Below are positions 36,858 to 45,564 of a stretch of DNA of 64,000 bases, in pieces. The notes under the pieces are model-generated. The model saw only the letters and a program-made list of their open reading frames with translations, did no database searches and was not told the DNA's origin. Every line of letters starts with the position of its first letter. Position 1 is the first letter of the stretch. Source of the stretch: DATEDA01 sp963789885 (GTDB lineage Bacteria > Pseudomonadota > Gammaproteobacteria > Burkholderiales > SG8-39); the NCBI GenBank assembly GCA_963789885.1, contig CAWBNB010000005.1:1-64000 (forward strand). The letters run 5' to 3'. Position numbers and translations under genes: made by a program.

Positions 36858-37790
36858 CTACGGCTTGCCGGGCTCGACCTTCTGCCACGTCGAGTCCGGA
36901 TCGAAGCGGATCATGCCGCTCGCGCGCGCGGCGGTATCGGGACCGAGGTCCTTCTCGTACACGACACCGTCGTGGCTCACGATGAACGTCATCACGCCGG
37001 TCTCGCCGTACTTGACCGGCCAGGCGACGACGGCGAAGCCGCCGATCATCCGCCCGCGCACGACGTAGTCGAAGGCGCCGCCCGGCGCGTTCTTCCCTTG
37101 CCCGGTGAGGATCTTGTAGCGGTAGCCGTAGTAGCCTGCATCGCCGCCGCTACCCGCCGCACGGGCGGCAGCCACGGCCGGTCCGAGCGGGCTCGATGGC
37201 TCGCCCGCCTTGGTCGGCCAGTACAGTCCGTCCTGCTTGCCCGACGAGCTCGTGAACTTGGTTGCGTATTCGAGGACGCCGTCGCCGTTGTGGTCCTTCC
37301 TGGCGTAGTCCTTTTCCGCATCGTAGATGGCGAGCATCACCTGCATCACTGCGAGCTCGTTCCGACCGATCCGGCGCAGACGCATCTCGTCGGCCCCGGC
37401 GCGGGTATCGAATCGCCAGCCCTGCGCGGTCTTGACGATCGGGATGGGCATGGTCCAGCCGTCGCCGCCCACGGCAATGACGGCCTTCGAGTCACCCTCC
37501 TGCTTGACCGCGTGCGACTTGGCCCACGCCGCGAGGAAGCGGTAGCGGCCCTCGGCACCGACCGGCGGGATGTACGTGCGGAAGTCCGCGCCGAGAAGCG
37601 CTCTCAACGCGTCTTCGTCGCTCGTCGCGACCGCGTCGCCGAACGCGTTCATCGCCGCGTCGGCTGAAGCGAAAGTCTTCTGCTGCGCGAAAGCAGCCGG
37701 CATCCAGCCAATGCAGAGCGCAAGCGCAGCAACAACAGCGGCAAAGCGGGTCGCCGCCGCCTTGCATGAGTGTCGATGTACGGTTCGCAT
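36858..37790 (-). CDS. Secreted DUF2950 protein
   Basis: Exported protein of 310 residues with a signal peptide (about residues 1-35, hydrophobic AAVVAALALCIGW, cleavage near AFA). DUF2950 blocks: FASADAAMNAFGDAVATSDEDALRALLG at the start, VGGDGWTMPIPIVK in the middle, and GYYGYRYKILTGQGKNAPGGA and GVMTFIVSHDGVVYEKDLG near the end. Function unknown. The ATG at 37790 is 10 bases after the DUF3300 stop. These two families commonly sit side by side, which supports both calls. Frame intact. Confidence 0.88.
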   Translation of the reverse strand: MRTVHRHSCKAAATRFAAVVAALALCIGWMPAAFAQQKTFASADAAMNAFGDAVATSDEDALRALLGADFRTYIPPVGAEGRYRFLAAWAKSHAVKQEGDSKAVIAVGGDGWTMPIPIVKTAQGWRFDTRAGADEMRLRRIGRNELAVMQVMLAIYDAEKDYARKDHNGDGVLEYATKFTSSSGKQDGLYWPTKAGEPSSPLGPAVAAARAAGSGGDAGYYGYRYKILTGQGKNAPGGAFDYVVRGRMIGGFAVVAWPVKYGETGVMTFIVSHDGVVYEKDLGPDTAARASGMIRFDPDSTWQKVEPGKP

Positions 37791-37800
37791 CCTCGTCTCC

Positions 37801-39265
37801 CTAGCGCCTGCCGCCGCCACCACGACCACCGCCGCCGGCGCGCGCGCCGCCGCCACCTGCGCTCGGCCGCGCTCCGCCGCCCGCACCGGCACTCGGCCGC
37901 GCTCCGCCGCCGGCGCCCGCGCTCGGCCGTGCCCCTCCGCCGGCGCCCGCGCCTGCGCCGCCACCGCCGCGGTTCGCCATCGACTGATTGCTCGCCTGCC
38001 CGCGGTCGAAGTCGCGTTGCGAGGCTGCGCCGTTGCCGACGCCCTGGAATGCGTTGTCGCGCCCGCCGCCGCCTGCTCCGCCGGGTCCGCCGCGATCGCC
38101 GACACCGCCTGCTCCCCCGGTCCGCCGCGATCGCCGACACCGCCTGCTCCTCCCGGTCCGCCGCGATCGCCGACACCGCCTGCTCCTCCCGGTCCGCCGC
38201 GATCGCCGACCCCGCCTGCTCCTCCCGGTCCGCCGCGATCGCCGACGCCGCCTGCTCCCCCGGTCCACCGCGATCGCCAACGCCGCCTCGATCACCCGGC
38301 CCACCCCGATCACCAGGTCCGCCACGATCGCCGGGGCCGCCGTCGCGCCCTCGGTAGTCATTGCGCCGGTCGGCTCCCGGGACGTCCTTCCCGAACTTCT
38401 CGCGGCTCGCGTTATCGCGATACGCCACGCCCTTGCGATGGCTCGCGTCGTGCTGCCACTGGCCTCCGCCGCCCACGTTGGTGCGATTGAAGCTGCGGTC
38501 GATATTGGTAGCCCTGTTGACGTCGATGTTGACGTCGCCGCGCCCCCAGTTGCAGTTGCCGAAGAGCGCGCCCGCTGCCGCGATACCGACGCCCCAGGCG
38601 AAGCCGCGCGCGAGGTAGCCGCCCGGGTACCACACCGGGGACGGCGGCCAGTAGTACGGCGGATACGCCGGGTAGCCCCATGCGCCGTACACGACCGTCG
38701 GGTTGTACGCGGGGACGTAGATCATCTGGGGGTTCGCCGGTTCGATCTTGATCACCGTCTGCTGCGGCGCCGCCTGCTCGACGATCACCTTCTGCTGCTC
38801 GGTGGTCTGGAGGTTGCCCGACTGTTGCGCTTTCTGGCGCAGCCGCTGCACCGCGTCGAGCACCGCCTTCTGGTCGGCGAGGAACGCGTCGCCGAGCTTC
38901 TGCGTCCAGTCGAGCTTCTCGTTCATCGGCTCGAGGACCTGGGGGAAGGCGACGAGCGACTTCACGCTCACGTCCCAGGTCTGGCCCTCGACCGCCTTTC
39001 ACGGCGGCGTCGCCCTTTACGTTGGGATTCGACTTCACCCACCGCGCGGCTTGTACGATCTCGAGCGGGTAGGTCGCCGCCATCAGCACCTGGGAGAGCA
39101 GATCGAATCGGGGTAGAGCGCGATCGGCGCCACCAGCGCCTCGATTTCCTCCGGCTTGAAGGTCGGCGGTTCGCCCTGCGCCCGCGCGACGGTTCCGGTC
39201 GCGGTGGCTACCGCGAGCAGGACGACAAAGAGGTGCCGGGCGAGAAGCTCGCTCCAGGATTTCAT
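37801..39265 (-). CDS. Secreted DUF3300 protein with Gly/Arg-rich repeat tail, frameshifted
   Basis: Exported protein with a signal peptide (MKSWSELLARHLFVVLL... to ARAQG). The DUF3300 core has FKPEEIEALVAPIALYPDS, LMAATYPLEIVQAARW, WDVSVKSLVAFPQVLEPMNEKLDWTQ and EPANPQMIYVPAYNPTVVYG. An Asn/Gly/Trp-rich part follows (WQHDASHRKGVAYRD). The tail is an imperfect GDRGGPGGAGGV repeat ending in Gly/Arg/Ala blocks. Frame changes of one base occur near 39100, near 38995 and in the repeat near 38255. Function unknown; the Gly/Arg tail suggests surface or nucleic-acid contact. The shared inverted-repeat element lies 75 bases upstream of the ATG. Confidence 0.82.
38055..38345 (-). repeat. 36-base coding tandem repeat
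   Basis: On the plus strand the unit contains GCCGACACCGCCTGCTCC followed by CGGTCCGCCGCGATC and is copied about six times with few changes, encoding GDRGGPGGAGGV on the minus strand. A shorter derivative (GGPGDR) follows. Multiples of three keep the frame, so copy-number change is tolerated. Confidence 0.75.
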
Positions 39266-39338
39266 GCTCGATCCTCCTTCGCGCTGTCCGGGCCGCAACT
39301 TACAGCACGGCAATACCCGTACCCGCGCCGGGCATCGC

Positions 39339-39360
39339 GAATCATACTTTGGTCGGATTC
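39339..39360. promoter_or_regulatory. Shared inverted-repeat element, copy 3 (upstream of DUF3300 operon)
   Basis: GAATCA, the TACTTTGGT core, then CGGATTC, i.e. GAATC and GATTC arms around the core. It lies 74-95 bases upstream of the DUF3300 ATG on the same strand sense as copies 1 and 2. Confidence 0.6.
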
Positions 39361-39431
39361 CAACCTTCGCGGCGGTGGGCTGCACGCTTGATCGCAGCCG
39401 AAAGGACTTCGGCTTGCGTGCTTCAAAGCCA

Positions 39432-39947
39432 TTACAGATCCAGCGTGACGTGCGCCACCCCCGCCTCCCGGTGCAGCGTCATGGCAAGACCGCATCGCTC
39501 GAACACCTTCAGCATCGGGGCGTTGTCGGCAAGGACCTCGGCGACCAGCACCTTGATTCCCGATTCGCGCGCGATGGCGACGAGGTGGCGCATCAGGCGC
39601 GTGGCGATGCCCAGTCCCTGGTGCGCGTCGTCCACCGCGAAGGCGACCTCGGCTCGGCCGGGCTCCGAGACGATGTACCGCCCGCCGCCCGCGATCACCC
39701 GCTGGCCGTGCTCCTCGAGCACCGCGACCAGCGCTACGTGACTCACGAAGTCGACGTTCAGGTAGAAGTCGAGCTCCTTCTCGCTGAACGTGCGCTTCGC
39801 CGCGAAGAACCGGCGGTAGCGCGATTCCTCGCTCGTGCGCTCCATGGCTGCGAGCATGCCCGCGCGGTCCGCGGGCCGCAGCGCGCGAATCTCGAGCTCG
39901 CGCCCGTCGCGCAGCGGTTCGACGGCGGAGTAGTCGGCCGGGTTCAC
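39432..39947 (-). CDS. GNAT-family N-acetyltransferase
   Basis: Acyl-CoA-dependent acetyltransferase of 171 residues. SEESRYRRFFAAKRTFSEKEL is a helix typical of the GNAT domain fused to acyl-CoA synthetase-like proteins (Pat/YfiQ type). The acetyl-CoA loop is VDDAHQGLGIATRLMRHLV (Q/RxxGxG/A), and VLADNAPMLKVFERCGLAMT closes the fold. By similarity to the Pat acetyltransferase domain, protein lysine acetylation is possible, which would fit the neighbouring acetyl-phosphate genes, but this is inference. GTG start at 39947. Frame intact. Confidence 0.82.
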   Translation of the reverse strand: MNPADYSAVEPLRDGRELEIRALRPADRAGMLAAMERTSEESRYRRFFAAKRTFSEKELDFYLNVDFVSHVALVAVLEEHGQRVIAGGGRYIVSEPGRAEVAFAVDDAHQGLGIATRLMRHLVAIARESGIKVLVAEVLADNAPMLKVFERCGLAMTLHREAGVAHVTLDL

Positions 39948-39998
39948 AGGTTGCGCGCGCCGGGCAAGCTGGCACGCCGTCGCCCCGCCTCCTGCCGA

Positions 39999-40238
39999 CT
40001 ACATCGGCACATGGGCTGTCAGCGACCGGTTCTTCCAGTACATCCCGTTCAGGCGCCGCTGCACTGCGTACAGCGCTTCGCGGCCGCCCTCGTCGAACTC
40101 GAGGACGGCGCCGGGGCGTGACCCATCGCCGGGCTCGCGGGTAACCCGCGAGACCTCGAGCTTCGAGTACTTGCGCACCAACTCACGCAGCTCGTCGTCG
40201 GTCGTTTCGGGGTCGATGTTGGCGAGCCAGAGTTTCAT
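39999..40238 (-). CDS. RRM-domain RNA-binding protein
   Basis: Tiny protein of 79 residues made of one RNA recognition motif. MKLWLANIDPETTDDELRELVRKY carries RNP2 (LWLANI) and the first helix. PGAVLEFDEGGREALYAVQRRLNGMYWKNRSLTAHV gives a divergent RNP1 and the final strand. The aromatic residues of RNP1 are mostly replaced (AVLEF), so binding may differ from standard bacterial RRM proteins. ATG at 40238 without a strong ribosome-binding site in view. Family often rises in cold or stress. Confidence 0.82.
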   Translation of the reverse strand: MKLWLANIDPETTDDELRELVRKYSKLEVSRVTREPGDGSRPGAVLEFDEGGREALYAVQRRLNGMYWKNRSLTAHVPM

Positions 40239-40305
40239 GCCCTACTCCACGTCTACGGGTTGTCACACTGCGAGGCTAGGTTAGCAGGCCACATCTGGCA
40301 ACCGG

Positions 40306-40319
40306 TTGATCCAACTCAA
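40306..40319. promoter_or_regulatory. FNR/CRP-type box TTGAT-CCAA-CTCAA
   Basis: Matches the FNR consensus TTGAT-N4-ATCAA at nine of ten defined positions. It lies about 100 bases upstream of the DUF3141-pta-ackA-fabI operon. At the usual -41.5 position transcription would start near 40354. Confidence 0.5.
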
Positions 40320-40344
40320 ACCACCGGATTGACTCTATGCGAAA

Positions 40345-40357
40345 GTTGCATTGCAAC
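40345..40357. promoter_or_regulatory. Perfect palindrome GTTGCA-T-TGCAAC
   Basis: Thirteen-base perfect palindrome at the expected transcription start of the DUF3141 operon, 59 bases before its ATG. A repressor site is plausible. TGCA-type symmetry recalls PhaR operators of PHA genes, but I have not verified that match. Confidence 0.45.
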
Positions 40358-40415
40358 ATGAATCGGTGTTAGCGTCGCAATCCCCCGCCGTCCCCGCGCT
40401 TGCAGGAGCCTCACC

Positions 40416-42621
40416 ATGGCAAACGAATCCCCCGTGACGCCCGGCCTCTGGCCGATGCCTCAAGCGGCCCAGGCCGCAACAGAATATCTGCTCGACGCAT
40501 GGCAGCGCACGATCCTCACCTGGGATGTGCTGCGCGAGCGCGGCAACCAGTACCTCGAGCACGCGAAATCCGGCAACCCGCCGGTCCTCGTCTTCGACTA
40601 CGAGACGGTGGTCGACGGCCGCGAGCTCGCGAAGCCCGCGAACTACGCGCTGGTGCGCGTCAAGCCGCCGGCCGGTTATCCGCCGGTCGATCCGAAGAAG
40701 CGCCCGTTCGTGGTCATCGATCCGCGCGCGGGTCATGGCCCGGGGATCGGCGGCTTCAAGATCGACAGCGAGATCGGGATCGCGCTCAAGGCCGGCCACC
40801 CGTGCTACTTCGTGATGTTCTATCCGCAGCCGGTGCCGGGCCAGACGATCGAGTCCGTCTGCTCCGCCGAGGCCCAGTTCATGCGCAAGGTGAACGAGCT
40901 GCATCCGGACGCGGAAGGCAAGCCGTTCGTCATCGGCAACTGCCAGGGCGGCTGGGCGCTGCATGATGCTCGCCGCGCTCGCGCCGAAGCTCGTCGGCCC
41001 GATCCTGCTCGCCGGCTCGCCGATCTCCTACTGGGCAGGCGTGGCCGGCAAGAACCCGATGCGCTACTCGGGCGGTCTGCTCGGCGGCACCTGGATGGCT
41101 TCGATGGCAGGCGACCTCGGCCACGGCAAGTTCGACGGCGCCTATCTCGTCAACAACTTCGAGAACCTCAACCCGTCCAACACCTACTGGACCAAGCTGT
41201 ACAACCTCTACGCCAAGGTCGACACCGAGGGCGAGCGCTTCCTCGAGTTCGAGAAATGGTGGGGCGGCCACTACCTCATGAACAAGGAAGAGATGGAGTG
41301 GATCTCGCAGAACCTCTTCGTCGGCAACAAGCTCGCCGTCGGGGAGGTCGAGTCGTTCGACGGCCAGCACCGGGTCGACATCCGCAACATCCGCTCGCCG
41401 ATCGTCGTGTTCGCCTCCTGGGGCGACAACATCACCCCGCCGCAGCAGGCGCTCGACTGGATCCCGGACCTCTATCGCAGCGTCGACGAGATCCGCCTCA
41501 ACGAGCAGACGATCGTCTACTGCCTGCACGAGAAGATCGGCCACCTCGGCATCTTCGTCTCGGCCGGCGTGGCGAAGCGCGAGACCGCCGAGCTCGCCAG
41601 CGCGCTCGAGCTGATCGATACGCTCCCACCGGGGCTGTACGAGGCGGTCATCACCGACACGAAGCCCGACATGCCGGGGATCGAGTACGTCGACGGGCGC
41701 TATCTCATCCAGTTCGCGCCGCGGACGATCGACGACATCCTGAAGCTCGACGACGGCCGCAAGGACGAGCAGGCGTTCGAGGTCGTCAACCGCGTGTCGC
41801 AGATCAACCAGGGCCTCTACGACACGTTCGCTTCGCCGATCGTCAAGGCGATGTCGAACGAAGCGACCGCGCGCGTGCTGCGCGACACGAATCCGGCGCG
41901 GCTCGAGCGGTGGTTCTTCTCGGATCTCAACCCGTGGATGCTCTGGGTCAAGTCGATGGCCGAGACGGTGCGCGCGAATCGCCGGCCGGTCTCGCCGGAC
42001 AACCCGCTCGTCAAGGTCGAGCGCGACGTCTCGGACCAGATCGAGCAGGCGCTCGACCAGTACCGCGACGTGCGCGACGACATGTCCGAGCGGATGTTCA
42101 AGGCGATCTACGAGTCGCCCTGGCTCGCGGCGGCGGTCGGCGTCGAAGCCGGTAGCCTCGGGCGCCGCGGCCCGAAGTCGGCGGGGTGGGAGCAGGACGA
42201 GCTGAAGCGCCTCAAGCGCAAGGAGCTCGAGTCGCACATCGAGGAAGGGACGCTGCTCGACGCCTGGGCGCGGCTGCTGATCTACGTGCGGCCGGAGGGC
42301 GGCGCCGTCGACGAGCGGCCCGTTCAACATGGTCCGCCGCATGATCGAGGAGCTGAAGCCGGAGAACGTGCCCGTCGCTCGCCGCGCTGAAGGCCGCGAT
42401 CAAGCAACAGGCGTTCGTGCTCGCGCTCGACGAGGAGCGCGCGATCGCGGCGCTGCCGAAGCTCGCGCCCGAGATGCGCCACCGCCGCCAGGGCTTCGAC
42501 GCCGCGCGGCTGGTCATGAAATCGCGCGGCGAGCTGACGCCCTCACCAGGAGGAACGCTTCCGCCGGGTCGCGAGCATCCTCGGTCTCGATACCCCCGTA
42601 CAGGAGCTCAAGTCCGCATGA
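40416..42621 (+). CDS. DUF3141 protein (PHA-synthase-like alpha/beta hydrolase), frameshifted
   Basis: Large protein of about 735 residues annotated in homologues as DUF3141 or poly(3-hydroxyalkanoate) synthetase-like. The alpha/beta-hydrolase core has VVIDPRAGHGPGIGG, HPCYFVMFYPQPVPGQT and the nucleophile elbow GNCQGGWAL, with Cys where lipases have Ser, as in PHA synthases. FASWGDNITPPQQALDW carries the acid and EKIGHLGIF the His. Frame changes of one extra base lie near 40961, 42318, 42378 and 42555. The joined C-terminus reads EERFRRVASILGLDTPVQELKSA, with a TGA overlapping the pta ATG. Probably acts on acyl-CoA or acyl-phosphate intermediates shared with pta-ackA. Confidence 0.85.
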
Positions 42622-43553
42622 GCCACGAAAAATATCAGCGGCTGATCGAGGCCGCGAAGGCGGTCAAGCCGGTGACCGTGGCGGTCGCGCACCCCTGCGA
42701 CGAGAGTTCGCTCGCCGGCGCGGTCGACGCCGCGAAGCTCGGGCTGATCAAGCCCATCCTCGTCGGACCGAAGGCGAAGATCGAAGCCGTGGCGAAGCAG
42801 TTCAAGCTCGACATCTCGGGCTACGAGCTGGTCGATGCGCCGCACAGCCACGCCGCGGCGGCGGCTGCGGTCGAGCTGGTGCGGGCAGGCAAGGCCGAGG
42901 CGCTGATGAAGGGCAGCCTGCACACCGACGAGCTGATGGCCGAGGTGGTGCGGAAAGACACGGGCTTGCGCACCGCGCGCCGCATCAGCCACTGCTTCGT
43001 GATGGACGTGCCGGGCCATCCCGACGCGCTGATCATCTCGGACGCGGCGGTGAACATCGCCCCGACGCTCGAGGAGAAGGTCGACATCGTGCAGAACGCC
43101 ATCGACCTCGCGCGCGCGCTGCGCGCCCCGGAGGTGCGGGTCGCGATCCTGTCGGCGATGGAGACGGTGAACCCGAAAGTGCCGTCGACCGTCGAAGCGG
43201 CGGCACTGTGCAAGATGGCCGATCGGGGCCAGATTACCGGCGGCATTCTCGACGGCCCGCTTGCGCTCGACAACGCGATCAGCCCCGAGGCGGCGGCGAT
43301 CAAGAAGATCGTCTCGCCGGTCGCGGGGCGCGCGAACGTGCTGATCGTGCCCGATCTCGAGGCCGGCAACATGCTGGCGAAGAGTCTCTCGTTCCTGGCG
43401 AAGGCGGACTCGGCGGGCATCGTGCTCGGCGCGAAGGTGCCGATCATCCTCACGAGCCGCGCCGACTCGGTGATCGCGCGGCTCGCCTCGTGCGCGGTGG
43501 CGGTGCTCGTCGTCCAGGCGCGGCGCGAGAGCGCGGCAAAGGCGATCGCGTGA
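42618..43553 (+). CDS. pta: Phosphate acetyl/butyryltransferase
   Basis: Transfers the acyl group between CoA and phosphate; 311 residues. Conserved blocks: PKAKIEAVAKQ, EALMKGSLHTDELMAEVVRKDTGLRT, ISHCFVMDVPGHPDALIISDAAVNIAPT, SAMETVNPKVPSTVEAAAL and VPDLEAGNMLAKSLSFLAKADSAGIVLGAKVPIILTSRAD, all standard for the short Pta/Ptb type. It lacks the MaoC (enoyl-CoA hydratase) domain found in longer betaproteobacterial versions. ATG at 42618 overlaps the DUF3141 stop, and the TGA overlaps the ackA GTG, so the three are translationally coupled. Frame intact. Confidence 0.92.
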   Translation: MSHEKYQRLIEAAKAVKPVTVAVAHPCDESSLAGAVDAAKLGLIKPILVGPKAKIEAVAKQFKLDISGYELVDAPHSHAAAAAAVELVRAGKAEALMKGSLHTDELMAEVVRKDTGLRTARRISHCFVMDVPGHPDALIISDAAVNIAPTLEEKVDIVQNAIDLARALRAPEVRVAILSAMETVNPKVPSTVEAAALCKMADRGQITGGILDGPLALDNAISPEAAAIKKIVSPVAGRANVLIVPDLEAGNMLAKSLSFLAKADSAGIVLGAKVPIILTSRADSVIARLASCAVAVLVVQARRESAAKAIA

Positions 43554-44740
43554 CTGAAGCGATCCTCGTCCTCAACGCCGGCTCCTCGAGCATCAAGTTC
43601 TCGCTGTTCGCGGAGCGCAGCCCCGAGCTCGCGCTCGTGGCCGGCGGGCAGGTCGAGGGCATCTACACCACGCCGCGTTTCGTCGCGAAGGACGCCGCCG
43701 GCAAGCCCGCGGGCGAGAAGCGGTGGGAGCCCGGCTCCAAGCTCGGGCACGACGGCGCGCTCGCGCACATCCTCGACTGGCTCAAGGCGACGCACGGCGC
43801 CGATCACCGGCTCGCGGCCGTCGGTCACCGCGTCGTGCATGGCGGCACCGACTACGCCGCCCCGGTTCGCCTGGACGCCGCGGTCGTCGCGAAGCTCGAG
43901 AAGCTCGTGCCGCTCGCGCCCCTGCACCAGCCGCACAACCTCGCGCCGATTCGCGTCCTTCTCGAGCGCAGGCCGGAGCTGCCGCAGGTCGCCTGCTTCG
44001 ATACCGCGATGCACCGCTCCAACCCGCCGCTCGCACAGATGTTCGCGTTGCCGAAGGAGCTGACCGACGCCGGCGTGCGGCGTTACGGCTTCCACGGGCT
44101 GTCCTACGAGTACATCGCCTCCGCGCTGCCGCGCTACGACGAGCGCGCCGCGCGCGGCAAGACCGTCGTGCTGCATCTCGGCAACGGGGCGAGCATGTGC
44201 GCGCTGGATGCCGGCAAGAGCGTCGCGAGCACGATGGGTTTCACCGCGGTCGACGGACTGCCGATGGGGACCCGCTGCGGTGCCATCGATCCCGGGGTAA
44301 TCCTGTACCTGATGGACGAGCGCAAGCTGGACGCGCGGGCGATCGAGAAGCTGATCTACACGCAGTCGGGCCTGCTGGGCGTGTCCGGGGTGTCGAGCGA
44401 CATGCGGGCGCTGCTCGAGTCGTCCGAACCGCAGGCGAAGCTCGCGGTGGATCTCTTTCTCTACCGGATCGGCCGCGAGCTCGGTTCGCTCGCCGCAGCG
44501 CTCGGCGGCCTCGATGCGATCGTCTTCACCGCCGGCATCGGCGAGCACGCGGCGCCGATCCGCGAGCGGGTCTGCCGGCAGGCGGCCTGGCTCGGCGTCG
44601 AGCTCGACCCGACGGCGAACGCGAAGCACGGTCCGCGCATCAGCACGGCCGTCGAGCCGGATCGCCGGCGTGGGTGATCCCGACCAACGAAGAGCTGATG
44701 ATCGCGCGGCACACGCGCGACCTGCTCGCGAAAGAGCTGA
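43550..44740 (+). CDS. ackA: Acetate kinase, frameshifted near its end
   Basis: Makes ATP from acetyl phosphate and ADP (or the reverse); about 397 residues. LVLNAGSSSIKFSLF is the N-terminal phosphate motif. GHRVVHGG, CFDTAMHRS, YGFHGLSYEYI, LHLGNGASMCAL and FTAGIGEHA follow. The main frame stops at 44677 after VEPDRRRG, but the family's C-terminus SPAWVIPTNEELMIARHTRDLLAK lies one frame over (one base missing near 44655). A further extra A near 44732 would end it at TGA 44738-44740, five bases before fabI. GTG start within the pta stop. Confidence 0.9.
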
Positions 44741-44745
44741 CGACC

Positions 44746-45525
44746 ATGGCACAAGCCCACAACCCCGTTCTCGCCGGCAAGAAGGCGCTGGTGATCGGCA
44801 TCGCGAACGAAAACTCGATCGCGTACGGCTGCGCGAGCGCGTTCCGCGCGCTCGGCGCGGACCTCGCGATCACCTACCTCAACGAGAAGGCGCGGCCGCA
44901 CGTCGAGCCGCTCGCCAAGGCGCTCGCCGCGCCGATCTTCCTGCCGCTCGACGTCCAGCGCGCGGGCGAGCTCGAGGCCGTGTTCGAGGCGATCCGGAAG
45001 CAGTGGGGGCGCCTCGACATCCTGGTGCACTCGATCGCGTTCGCGCCGAAGGAGGACCTCCAGGGCGGCCTTCTCGACTGCTCGGCCGAGGGCTTCAAGG
45101 TGGCGATGGACGTGTCCTGCCACTCGTTCGTGCGCATGGCGAAGCTCGCCGCGCCGCTGATGACCGAGGGCGGCGCGATGTTCGCGATGAGCTACCACGG
45201 CGCGCAGAAGGTGGTGCCGAACTACAACGTGATGGGCCCTGTGAAGGCCGCGCTCGAGGCGTCCTGCCGGTACCTCGCGTACGAGCTCGGGCCGAAGGGC
45301 ATCCGCGTGCACCCGATCTCGCCCGGGCCGCTCAAGACCCGCGCCGCGTCCGGGCTGAAGGACTTCGACCTGCTCCTCAACGAGGCCGCGAGCCGCGCGC
45401 CGGTGGGCGAGCTCGTCGACATCGACGACGTCGGCTACGCGTGCGCCTATCTCGCGACGCCCTATGCGCGCCGCATGACCGGGCAGACGCTCTACGTCGA
45501 CGGCGGCGTGAACATCATGGGCTGA
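44746..45525 (+). CDS. fabI: Enoyl-ACP reductase (NADH), FabI type
   Basis: Short-chain dehydrogenase-fold reductase of 259 residues. The cofactor motif is GIANENSIAYGCASAF. HSIAFAPKEDLQGGLLDCS follows, and the catalytic Tyr-x6-Lys lies in PNYNVMGPVKAALEAS. It ends YVDGGVNIMG as FabI does. In DUF3141-pta-ackA-fabI operons this may be a second, stress-linked FabI rather than the housekeeping one. ATG at 44746. In the raw sequence the frame is open upstream into the ackA C-terminus, but that is best explained by the ackA frame errors. Confidence 0.9.
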   Translation: MAQAHNPVLAGKKALVIGIANENSIAYGCASAFRALGADLAITYLNEKARPHVEPLAKALAAPIFLPLDVQRAGELEAVFEAIRKQWGRLDILVHSIAFAPKEDLQGGLLDCSAEGFKVAMDVSCHSFVRMAKLAAPLMTEGGAMFAMSYHGAQKVVPNYNVMGPVKAALEASCRYLAYELGPKGIRVHPISPGPLKTRAASGLKDFDLLLNEAASRAPVGELVDIDDVGYACAYLATPYARRMTGQTLYVDGGVNIMG

Positions 45526-45564
45526 ACCCGGCAGTCGCGGGGACCGGCGCGCATCGCGCCGCCG

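Noticed and set aside
38055..38345. CRISPR-like array of 36-base repeats
   Set aside because: The units are contiguous with no spacers, code for a Gly-rich peptide in frame, and have no cas genes nearby.
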